This document shows positions 22,365-30,980 of a stretch of 64,000 nucleotides of DNA, piece by piece; within the stretch, counting starts at the first letter, position 1, and each line of letters opens with the position of its first letter. The DNA comes from Coriolopsis trogii. Its lineage: Eukaryota > Basidiomycota > Agaricomycetes > Polyporales > Polyporaceae. The position numbers were made by a program, and so were the translations under genes. The stretch is taken from assembly GCA_020543525.1 (NCBI GenBank), contig JAHYIO010000033.1, forward strand, positions 1,860,001 through 1,924,000, written 5' to 3'. The notes beneath the pieces were generated by a model that was given only the letters and a program-made list of their open reading frames with translations, searched no databases and was not told where the DNA came from.

Positions 22365-22779
22365 GGTGGCGCAGACGAGCGTTGGATGGTCCCGGTCAGG
22401 CCTTCCAGGGAGCTCAGGCTGTATAAGAAATCCAGCATCTAGCGCTGGCAGTCGCAGAGGGAGAGCCCCGCTACGTCATCGGCCTCTCCCACTCGGCCCT
22501 GTCAGCATCTCTGACACACCTCTCGCTGCCCAATCCGTCCGGATCCTGTCTTTCTCTCTCTCTCCACTCGACCATCGCATCTCTCCGCCCTCGCCTCGCC
22601 ACACAAGCCTGTCCGGGTCGTCGAGACCTGTGCGCCCGATGTGCACGCAGCGGGTTACCCGCACCCCACCACCGCCGAGTCTCTCCACTTCCAGACCATC
22701 TTCTCCGTGTCCGAACGGGAGCGCATTCATATTCGTCCCGAGTCACAGAAACAAGCCAGTCGCACACCGTCTACACGCT
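22365..22779. other. Intergenic region upstream of the sterol acyltransferase gene
   Basis: This is a CT-rich region containing the promoter of the minus-strand acyltransferase gene and the 3' flank of the gag-like gene. No gene is supported here. Confidence 0.4.
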
Positions 22780-23322
22780 TCAGCACGGCCAGTGCATCGC
22801 CATCGTGAGGTATACCGATACAACAATCATCCCCAACAGCCAAAAGTACACCCGCCATAGCCACCGCCACCTCCAAGCGTTCAAATCCTCCATCGCCAAC
22901 TCGTGCTGCACGAGCGCCGTCCAAACCTCTGCCGCGCACCACTCGTTGTGGTCGTGTGCCACCAGTCGTACGTAGTCGCTCCGAACGTTCAGGATAATGA
23001 TGGCCTTGCAGAGCGCATTGTCAACCGCCCACTGTTGGCGTACCGCTCGGCGAGCTTCGTCCGTCGTATGCTCACTCCCATCATCGAAGCGGAGGTGGTC
23101 GCTGATGAATGCAGGGCATGCTGTGTATGCGAGATGCGCGAGAGGGATCCCTTTGGTGCGCAGGACCGTTTCTACTGCGTATCTGAACTCGAGCCAGTTG
23201 TGCGGTCCTAATCGCAGGTGCTCCGGGAGAAAGACTTCGGAAGCGTTCAGCAGCGCGATGCCATCCGTGCAGCTGGACAGGTTGGAATGGGTGGCAGCGT
23301 AATGCGCGTGCGCGCGAGACAT
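22780..23322 (-). CDS. Solo Copia-gag-like protein with C-terminal membrane helix
   Basis: This is a single-exon frame of 180 residues from MSRAHAHYAATH; an upstream in-frame Met at 23442 is also possible. It contains FLPEHLRLGPHNWLEFRYAV, then CKAIIILNVRSDYVRLV and EVWTALVQHELAMEDL. This is the layout of the N-terminal gag domain of Ty1/Copia retroelements (a leucine-proline start, NWxEFxxA, an I-LNV block, and an A-WxxL block). There is no zinc knuckle, protease, integrase or reverse transcriptase around it. The C-terminus ends in a hydrophobic helix (YFWLLGMIVVSVYLTMAM) not typical of gag. It is clearly related to the frame at 26639-27109. Either it is a remnant or it has been retained as a host gene. 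Confidence 0.55.
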   Translation of the reverse strand: MSRAHAHYAATHSNLSSCTDGIALLNASEVFLPEHLRLGPHNWLEFRYAVETVLRTKGIPLAHLAYTACPAFISDHLRFDDGSEHTTDEARRAVRQQWAVDNALCKAIIILNVRSDYVRLVAHDHNEWCAAEVWTALVQHELAMEDLNAWRWRWLWRVYFWLLGMIVVSVYLTMAMHWPC

Positions 23323-24462
23323 TTGCGATGGGCGAGATTGGAAGAGGAAGCGCAAATGCGAAACATTTTCCTGTGTCCTTATATGCCCTCGCTTTGGCCT
23401 TTGGCCACTAGAAACCCACTCGCCACCATTGTCCTGCGACATTGGACTGTGGCTCAGACATGCGGTTACTTTGTGTAGTAGAAAGCAACATCCGTCCAGA
23501 CATGCAATACCATCCAGGACGCTACGAGACTCTTTGTTTGCTCACGAACCTTATTATGCATGCGGGCGTCCATAGCGTGTACCTAATGCGCATGCGTCCA
23601 TCTATCCTTTGGGACACTGTCTGACAATGCACGCCTTACCAAGGTGGCGCGGCCACCGTCCTCGTCATCGGTTATGTCTCCCGTCTTGACCCCGGTAAAT
23701 TTGTCAGGACATTATGCACCTGCCTCTCCGGTGCTCCGTCTCTCCATTCCCGTCGTCTGCAGAATTACTACCCAAGCCCGTGATTCACTGAATACCCTGA
23801 CATTCAGGGAATTCAGCTGGTTGACCGAGGACCGTGGGCAGGTCTTGAGCTCGTCGCCGGTATTCAGTCACTTGCCCCGACACTGTTGGCGAGTCGCAGT
23901 GTACATGCAGATGGGCGTGCACCCATAACATTCGCGCCTGTAGACGTATGATTGTGCATATTCCAGGGGCTCGGTGACCTTGGTATCAAGATGGAGCTCG
24001 AGCACAGGCAGACATCGCCCGCCGTTGAACGTTGAACCGCAGCGTAGGGGACATATGCCTTGTCTGTGGTTGGACGAGTAACTGAGTTTACCATCTGCTC
24101 GTCGAATTTCTACGAACACGTCCAACATGCTGCCTCATGAGAACAAGTTCCCTTGTGAAGAGTCGGGCCTGTTGGCGTTCAATGTGTTAAATCAGGCAGT
24201 CACTGGCGTCACCGCATCCGTTGGCAAACATCCTGGGACCGAGTCCACCCCACACAACGTCCCGGGTGTGCACCTATGGAGGCAAAGATGATTGCAGCGA
24301 TTCATGGGGTTCATTACATGCTCTAGCTCCCTTGTAGGAGACAGCTTGAAGACAACATGGACGTCCCGCTCGCTCAGCCTCGCTCCCTACATGACCGCAC
24401 GGCTCCTTAGAGGCAAGCCATGTCGATCTGGCAAGGCGAGTCAGTCGACTCTAACTCACAAC
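23323..24462. other. Intergenic stretch
   Basis: No coding region is supported. Short frames on both strands (for example 23644-23928 plus and 23868-24128 minus) lack motifs. The region separates the first gag-like frame from the first F-box gene. Confidence 0.4.
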
Positions 24463-26109
24463 TCAGTCCTGGTGCATCATCTTCGTCGAGACCCTGTCCG
24501 TCCAAGGGGCATAGCGCGCGATGATGTTAGCCTCTACTTCGCAAGGAGGCGAGGACGCAGAGCGGGACGGCCAACGCCATGAGATCTCGAAGTGCTTCAA
24601 CCTTGCCCCGCGCTCTGCGCGGATTCTGAGCATCGTCTCCATCTCGTCCCACGTCGCCGCGTATTCTGAGCCTTCCTTGTGAGCGTACACTACCCACCCC
24701 AGGGCGAGCGTGGCAAGTCTTGGGCAGAGGAGGGCGCGGTCGGCCCCCGTGCCAGTGTCCGCGTCGGAGCCACGCAGTAGGCCCATGAGACGCAGATGGG
24801 TCGCCGTGCGCACCACGATCATGTTTAGGGTAGTGATATGGTCAAAGACATGCAACATGTCTTTGAACCAACTATCAATAACCGTCTCGGAGGAGAAACC
24901 GGAGGTTCCGACGGCGATGTGGAGAGACTTGGTGGATCCCGCCCGCCCTGAAAACAGGTTGAGGAAGGCGTCGAGCACGTTGCGATGGAGTGACCGACGT
25001 GGTGGGAGGTTGACCGTAAGGGAGAGGCGGGGTTTAGGACCCGAATCGGGAGAGCTGTCTTGTTTGACAAACAGCACAGCATAGTCATGTCGTTCTTTGT
25101 GGTAGAATCGCATGTGGATTCGCTCTGCGGAGGAAACGATGGGTAAGCTATGGAGAGCAGCCGGGATGATCTCCTCCTTTTTGTAAGGCACTAGCTCGTG
25201 GATGTTGATTGTCGTATGAGGCGAGGTGCGGAGCCGGGACAGCAAAGTTGAAACCCAGAACACATCACTACAAGCAACCTCAAGGTGATTGAGGCGCCAG
25301 TTTTGAACCGTTGTTCCCGGCGCCGTGTTGAAGGTTGTACGCTGGGCCGTAATGGGGAGGAAAGAGAACCGTTCCAGGGACGGGTGTCTTTGGATCAACT
25401 TCAACAACTTATCGATACCCGCATTGTCTGCGCATGACTCGCAGCTGCATTGGTCAACCGACAGCTCTGAAACGGGAGATGCGGGGAAATGCATGTCGAG
25501 CATGACGCGGGGTAGCTGGAGCCTCTTGAGACGCGGAAGGTTATCGACGGGTTGCCTTGAGGCAAAGGTCCGCAACGCTGCACGTGCCTCTTCGTCCGGA
25601 GGTATGTCACCGTAGTGAGAGACGATCAGCTCCTCCAAGACTGCCATGCCATGCATGAGCAGCTTGCACATTGACGGGATGCAATTGCTGGCGAAGTCGA
25701 CCTTCAATGACGAGATGCGACCGACGTGGGGTTCCAGGGCCACATAGGCCCTCGGCGTCAGCTCAAGGAAAGCGAAGGCGACGGGTCGCGGAGCAGAACG
25801 TCGCAACAGCATCTCAAGACGCTCTTGTTCTCTCGGCTTGTTGACACACCATGTTGCGTCAGGATCGGAGAGAAACGATGCCCAAAAGCTTGGACTGTGC
25901 ATGATGAGCCGCCTCCATAGGCGACATACGTGCGAGATCTGCACGTCGTGCATCTTCGCGTGATGCATCGCAGAGAATACTTCTATCAGGATCTCTGGCG
26001 GGAGGCGTCGATTGATCATGGAGGCTCGATTGTACGCGCTGCGAAGAGCAAGGATGCGGCGCTCATACAGAGCTATCCTGGCTTGGATCCACGCATGAGA
26101 CTCGGCCAT
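24463..26109 (-). CDS. F-box protein (mushroom-type, single exon, 548 aa)
   Basis: One uninterrupted frame encodes 548 residues. Residues about 1-30 form a basic helix (ARIALYERRILALRSAYN), as in many Agaricomycete F-box proteins, then the F-box follows at about 33-80 (INRRLPPEILIEVFSAM, HVCRLWRRLIMHSPSFW). The rest alternates leucine-rich segments such as LEELIVSHYGDI, NLPRLKRLQLPRVM and HPSLERFSFLPI, which suggests a leucine-rich-repeat-like substrate-binding part. Known F-box proteins bind Skp1 in SCF ubiquitin ligases; the target is unknown here. This class is greatly expanded in mushroom-forming fungi. The frame is intact, and the start is the first ATG of the frame in a position that fits homologous N-termini. 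Confidence 0.82.
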   Translation of the reverse strand: MAESHAWIQARIALYERRILALRSAYNRASMINRRLPPEILIEVFSAMHHAKMHDVQISHVCRLWRRLIMHSPSFWASFLSDPDATWCVNKPREQERLEMLLRRSAPRPVAFAFLELTPRAYVALEPHVGRISSLKVDFASNCIPSMCKLLMHGMAVLEELIVSHYGDIPPDEEARAALRTFASRQPVDNLPRLKRLQLPRVMLDMHFPASPVSELSVDQCSCESCADNAGIDKLLKLIQRHPSLERFSFLPITAQRTTFNTAPGTTVQNWRLNHLEVACSDVFWVSTLLSRLRTSPHTTINIHELVPYKKEEIIPAALHSLPIVSSAERIHMRFYHKERHDYAVLFVKQDSSPDSGPKPRLSLTVNLPPRRSLHRNVLDAFLNLFSGRAGSTKSLHIAVGTSGFSSETVIDSWFKDMLHVFDHITTLNMIVVRTATHLRLMGLLRGSDADTGTGADRALLCPRLATLALGWVVYAHKEGSEYAATWDEMETMLRIRAERGARLKHFEISWRWPSRSASSPPCEVEANIIARYAPWTDRVSTKMMHQD

Positions 26110-26638
26110 TGGAGGATTCTCAAAGAGGTGTCGTTCATCGTGACCTAGACACTCCCATTATGTTTCTTCGCGGTGCATTGATTCGTGTGTGGAATCAGGA
26201 GTTACTCTGGAGCAAATCTATCCGAGTCGTTCGAGGAGGGCAGCAATGTCAGCGTCATTCAGGTTACCTGAAAGTGATTTTGGCCACCTACAGTAACAAG
26301 GTCTTGCAGCAACTCAGCTGGTGGAGAGGAATTAGCACTTGACGGTCTCCGTGTAAGATGCCAGCGGAACGTCGACTGCCTCGGCTCATGCATTTTCACG
26401 TAAGCTTTGTCGTTTGACGCCGGAGCATCGAGATTTTACCGCGACCACTGCCTTCAAGACATAGAATCCCTATACCTCCCAGACTTCTGTGATCTGTGCA
26501 CAAATGCAGTCCTGTAGTCATACAAGCAATCCGATACAATGACTCGTAGCGAATGTCGCGCAACATCACTACATGGTACAACCAGCCTTGATGAGGTCCA
26601 TTGCAGGCCAAACACTATTCCTGCGAATCCAGTCACAG
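26110..26638. other. Intergenic stretch
   Basis: This is the promoter side of the first F-box gene and the 3' flank of the second gag-like frame. A short segment near 26400-26470 has weak word-level likeness to the terminal repeats of the downstream element but is too degenerate to call. Confidence 0.35.
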
Positions 26639-27109
26639 TCAGGCTTGGCGCGAAGACCAAAGGCGGGCCTCACCGTTCTCCCATCGCCAATCGACCAGCT
26701 CCTGGCAACAGCGCCGCTTCGGCGCGTGTGCTTTGACGAGGTGCGCCCACACCGCGCGCGCGGACGTGTCCTTGCCCACGTGCACACCAAAGCGCGAAAA
26801 GTCTTTGACATTGAGGGTGATGATCGCCTTGCAGACGTCCTCGCAACGTCGCCACTCCTCCCGCTCGAGGTTGTCGCGGGCGGAGGCGAGGTAGTCGGGC
26901 CAGACGCGTTCGAGTATGAGATTCTCCTCAACGCCGTGCACGCGGCAGACGGTCTCTACTGCGTGCTTATACTCGTGCCAGTTGGCGGCGCCAAGGTGAA
27001 GGTGGGTGGGAAGGAAGAGGGCGGGAATGTTCACTGGGTGATCGGGCTGAGGGGTAGGCTTCAGTCTACATGAGTGGGCGCACCGTCGTATCTGCGTACT
27101 CACGTCCAT
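26639..27109 (-). CDS. Solo Copia-gag-like protein (paralogue of 22780-23322)
   Basis: A single frame of 156 residues contains FLPTHLHLGAANWHEYKHAV, CKAIITLNVKDFSRFGVHVG and AVWAHLVKAHAPKRRCCQEL. These line up block by block with the gag-like frame at 22780-23322 (LPxHLxLGxxNWxExxxAVE, CKAIIxLNV, VWxxLV). As there, no pol domains or zinc knuckle follow, and no long terminal repeats are visible around it. The 5' end is uncertain: a GTGAGT donor overlaps the first codons, but splicing there breaks the frame, so the unspliced start at 27109 is used. Function is unknown. A domesticated or decaying retroelement gag is the simplest reading. Confidence 0.5.
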   Translation of the reverse strand: MDVSTQIRRCAHSCRLKPTPQPDHPVNIPALFLPTHLHLGAANWHEYKHAVETVCRVHGVEENLILERVWPDYLASARDNLEREEWRRCEDVCKAIITLNVKDFSRFGVHVGKDTSARAVWAHLVKAHAPKRRCCQELVDWRWENGEARLWSSRQA

Positions 27110-28305
27110 CGTGTTGATGATGTTGGTTGGTGTCCATGAAACGCAGAGCTGCGATTTGTATATGCGACGGCATTCAAGGGCGTTTGGACACTGTTGTTCC
27201 TTTGAAGACGTTGGACCGATGATTGTCCTTTAGGTCGCGGAAGATCACTTTACGCGCGATAGAATGAGACAAGCTGTACTTCCTGGAGAGGCAGTGCTTG
27301 GACTCGGGCATGAATATGGGTATACGACAGGAAGCAGGTGAGAGTTCGTAGAGACAGGACATTGTGAAGTCATGGGCCATCACATATCGAATGACCTGAA
27401 TATGCGATTGTAGTTGTAAGGCATGTATATCACGAAGACACAGCGATGGCACGTACCCTCGAGGCACTGGTGAGGTGTGATACGCTACCTCGTCGTCCTT
27501 CCGACCCTTGTGCAACCGGCATCTCCTCCAGATTCCACGGGACTGTTGAACTGAAAGAGTCACGATCTGAAGCGAAGGAACTTGCTCCAGAATACGGCGC
27601 GAGCAAAGGTCCAGGTCCACATTGTTCACCCATGTCTCAACCGGACACTGTCCAGGCGGGTTGTCGAAATAAGGCGTAATGTGCGTTTCGGATGCTATGT
27701 TGATAACGAGATCTTCCACACTGCATCCTCCAAGGGCAAGGAGGAGTCTGTCCTGTTCAAGTATCAGCTTGACGCCCCGGATACAGTAACAGTGTAATCA
27801 TACAAGATATTCCTCCATGCTGACAACATATTCTGGCAGACGCAGATGTATGGTTATGTCGAGCTTGAGATGCTTCAACAACGCGAGACCGGGACCTTGA
27901 AGACACGTCGGCAGGCCAGCCGATCCCAGGCGAAGCACACTGGTGTTTATTCGAAGGCTGAGGCGATTCGGTTGGGCATCGCGCAAGGCGTCGCCGAAGA
28001 ACGGAACCGATTTTGGGTGGAAGCCCAATTCCATGTCAAGTATGCGGCATCGGAGTCCTAGGAGATAGATGTCGAGGACATCTCCAGTGAATTTCTCCAG
28101 GTGCTGCCAGGATCCTGCGTGCTGGTTTGCCTCGAGATTGCCTTCCCGCCGAGAGCGGAGATCCAACAGATTTCCCCGCTCGGCATACGTGATGTGGGCG
28201 TCGACCGTGTGCACGGTGAGCTCTTTGAGATTGGGGTAGGTGATGGACCATTGAGAAGATCCGGGAGACCAGTCATTCACGAAGGAAAGAGTGTGGACTT
28301 CGGGA

Positions 28306-28307
28306 TA
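28306..28307. repeat. TA target-site duplication, left copy
   Basis: TA immediately before the CAGCTG terminus. The matching TA is at 30016-30017. Keeping only one copy restores the F-box reading frame. Confidence 0.75.
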
Positions 28308-28755
28308 CAGCTGTTTTCACACAGCTTGTCGTTTGGCGCCGCGCGCGAGTTGCGCGCCATCGCTTGCCTCTCGCTGCGACCGTTCCCCCCGAAAAGCAGA
28401 ACAGCGATATCTCCTCGAGTTCTCCACGTATCCTCTCGATTCTCTCATGTACTTGCTCGTCTCTACGGTCTGCAGGGCTGTGAACTGGTCTACTGCTGCT
28501 GCGAACACTCTGTCAAATACTACCTGGTACCTACATTGTGCGCCACAGCCAATGCAGAACAAGGATTCCGCGACAACCTCAAGACATAGCACCACTATTT
28601 CTTTACTACTGGACGCTGTATGAATACCCCGAGGGCCTGACAACAAGTTTGCACCGGGAGCATGCATCCGGGGGTTGTTGTCCAACCCCTCCCCCTCCCC
28701 CAAGCCGGGTGTTCCCTGGAGCGTGGCATACATCTACGTTCCTCGCGGGAGGTTA
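28308..28755 (+). repeat. Left terminal inverted repeat
   Basis: It is 448 bp, matching the reverse complement of 29567-30015 at about 99%. The likeness drops sharply after GGGAGGTTA at its inner end. Confidence 0.88.
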
Positions 28756-29566
28756 CGAGAGGGAAGATGTGGGCTTAGGACGTCATGTACGAGGTTGGGA
28801 GGAGACACGGATGGCTCGATTGTGATCACGGTATGCTTCATGTACGATTTTTTTTTCTGTCCTGTCTCTCCCCTACTCCCCCTCATCCCTCGTGATGTAC
28901 CTGGATACTGTCGCCTGAGCTCTAAGACCTTGTAGCATGCTGTACACTGTGTCTCATTAACACATAGTATCCCTCCAATTAGATGCTTAACCCGCAATGT
29001 CGCATGCAAGTCTGATGCGCATGGCGGAGTTTGCATACTGGTCATGATGAGCGGGTCTGGATGTTTGTATTCTTCACTTCATACTCCATGTCCACCGTTT
29101 CCCTACTCTTCCATAATCTGGAGTTTCATGCACACTCACTTTACAATGTCACCACACTACCAATGGCAAATCAGCACAACTTGTGATTACGTCTGCCTCC
29201 TGTCATATCTGCCAAACCCAAAGAGAAAGCACTGCACAACCATTGTCAGAGGTAGCGAATGTGAACCACAAACCGACAGGGGTTTGGTTGAACGCGCCAT
29301 GGATGTTGGGAGAGAAGCAGGAGATGCCGAGCTGGGTAGCTTGTATGGACAAGGCGCAGTGACAGTTGAACATTGTACACAAAGTGATATCGGAATGAAC
29401 ATGACCGCCGCCATATTACATGCCAATACCGTATGCAAAGATGGACGAGGAAGGGCAGGAGAATGGGGCAGAGGAAGATCATACATGAAGCATACCATCG
29501 CCGGGATTGCATCCATCTTTCTATTCATATCCGATTCAACATCCAAATCCAACCTCTTCCATATCC

Positions 29567-30015
29567 TAACCTCCCGCGAGGAACGTAGATGTATGCCACG
29601 CTCCAGGGAACACCCGGCTTGGGGGAGGGGGAGGGGGTTGGACAACAACCCCCGGATGCATGCTCCCGGTGCAAACTTGTTGTCAGGCCCTCGGGGTAGT
29701 CATACAGCGTCCAGTAGTAAAGAAATGGTGGTGCTATGTCTTGAGGTTGTCGCGGAATCCTTGTTCTGCATTGGCTGTGGCGCACAATGTAGGTACCAGG
29801 TAGTATTTGACAGAGTGTTCGCAGCAGCAGTAGACCAGTTCACAGCCCTGCAGACCGTAGAGACGAGCAAGTACATGAGAGAATCGAGAGGATACGTGGA
29901 GAACTCGAGGAGATATCGCTGTTCTGCTTTTCGGGGGGAACGGTCGCAGCGAGAGGCAAGCGATGGCGCGCAACTCGCGCGCGGCGCCAAACGACAAGCT
30001 GTGTGAAAACAGCTG
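29567..30015 (-). repeat. Right terminal inverted repeat
   Basis: It is 449 bp, the inverted counterpart of 28308-28755. It is open in one frame on each strand along its full length, which produces several long but meaningless translations. Confidence 0.88.
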
Positions 30016-30017
30016 TA
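30016..30017. repeat. TA target-site duplication, right copy
   Basis: TA immediately after the terminal CAGCTG. It pairs with 28306-28307. Confidence 0.75.
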
Positions 30018-30641
30018 AACAGGGTAAGTATCGAGAACGCCACTGTGCTCTGACCAGGAGTCGAGGGCGAGTGACTTCAAGGTCGACCTGGAACGTTGTA
30101 GCAAGGTAGCTGGGTGCAGACGTTCCAGCTTGTCCAGGTCACCCCAATCGCCAGCATACGCAGACTTGTGTAATCTGACAGTTTCAAGCGGCCAGCGCAC
30201 GGATGCCAGCAACCTGCAGGTATGCCGGTATCCGCACTCAATCTCGAGGTGTTTCACCGCCTTCAGAGCTGCGAATGCAGGCACGAGGTCTGCATGGGAG
30301 CCAAGAAATTCTTCGGCATTTTCGAACTCGAGCCGCTCAAGACGAGTTGCACGGCGTATGGCCCTAGCGAATTCTTCCCCAACGAAGGGAGAAACGGGCT
30401 CATCACCAAGGCAGAGGGAACGTAGATGATGCCAGCGTTTGCGTTTGCGGTTGTGCATGAAGTTTACGAAGGAGATCACCTGCGTGTCTCCAACGAGTCT
30501 GACCGTGCCTGATAGCGCGTACTGTCCGCAATCGGAATTCAGAGCGCGGCAAGTACGCAACAAGGATAGCACGTCCGAGATGCGAGCATAAGACGCGATG
30601 ATAATGAGGATCTCGTGTGGAAGAGTGATTCGTTGATCCAT

Positions 30642-30980
30642 GCCAGGCTGCGGTGTGGAGGAGATGAGATGGGTGACGGATGGAAGCAAGTCGAAACAAC
30701 AGCAACTCACGGCTATGGTTCAAGTCGAGGTGGTGGGGTAAGCAGAATCTCAGTCATGCTCGCAACCTCCAGTGAAGACGCCCAGGTGTGAGATAAGATA
30801 AGATAGAGTTGGTAGACGCCAATGGTTGGTGGCTGATCGGTCTCCCACTCGCCGTCTTACCGTCCTTTACTCCATCCCCGACCCGACTTCCGTCCTGCCC
30901 TCGCTTGCCTGCTCTCTAACACGCTTCAGGACTTTCTCGCTTTGACGACGACTATTACGACTCTGCTCATGAACCGTTGA
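30642..30980. other. Divergent promoter region, F-box gene / YVC1
   Basis: Head-to-head spacing of 339 nt. It contains pyrimidine-rich stretches near 30840-30930. An alternative upstream Met for the F-box frame lies at 30710 but has a poor context. Confidence 0.45.

Larger units (their letters stand above)
28308..30015. mobile_element. Non-autonomous DNA element with long terminal inverted repeats (1,708 bp)
   Basis: The two ends are inverted copies of each other: 28308-28755 (448 bp) and 29567-30015 (449 bp). They differ at only about three places that I can find (two substitutions and a one-base length change in a C-run). Both termini begin CAGCTGTTTTCACACAGC. The element is flanked by TA on each side (28306-28307 and 30016-30017), a target duplication as made by Tc1/mariner-type and some other cut-and-paste transposases. 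The inner 811 bp has weaker inverted likeness, for example a perfect 15-bp pair at 28830-28844 and 29482-29496. I see no transposase motif. One 320-codon frame (29044-30006 plus) crosses into the right arm without recognisable domains. It is probably mobilised in trans. Confidence 0.85.
27174..30641 (-). pseudogene. F-box gene split by an inverted-repeat element
   Basis: The 5' half runs from 30641 down to 30016. It starts MDQRITLPHEILIIIASYAR (F-box at about residues 5-45, with VLSLLRTCRALN) and continues with leucine-rich segments (LRSLCLGDE, ATRLERLEFENAEEF). The frame then enters the inserted element. The 3' half resumes at 28307 with PEVHTLSFVNDWSPG, YPNLKELTVHTVD and LLKHLKLDITIHL. After a likely 51-nt intron it goes on with LLLALGGCSVEDLVINIASE. 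Taking out the element with one TA leaves an open frame across the joint, so the host gene carries no other obvious lesion at that point. As it stands, translation from the F-box start reads about 105 codons into the element and stops at 29700. The 3' end is uncertain: the frame stops at 27174, or at 27380 if a further intron is spliced. Related to, but clearly distinct from, the F-box gene at 24463. Confidence 0.72.

Noticed and set aside
26400..26475. Words resembling the termini of the 1.7-kb element (AGCTTTGTCGTTTGACGCC, CTTCAAGACATAG)
   Set aside because: The two words are about 40 nt apart here but about 250 nt apart in the element, and nothing between them matches. Too weak for a relic.
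22780..27109. A complete Copia retrotransposon
   Set aside because: Only gag-like blocks are present; no protease, integrase, reverse transcriptase, RNase H or long terminal repeats were found.
28317..28733. 138-codon minus-strand frame in the left arm
   Set aside because: Same open frame as in the right arm; a property of the inverted repeat, with no domain.
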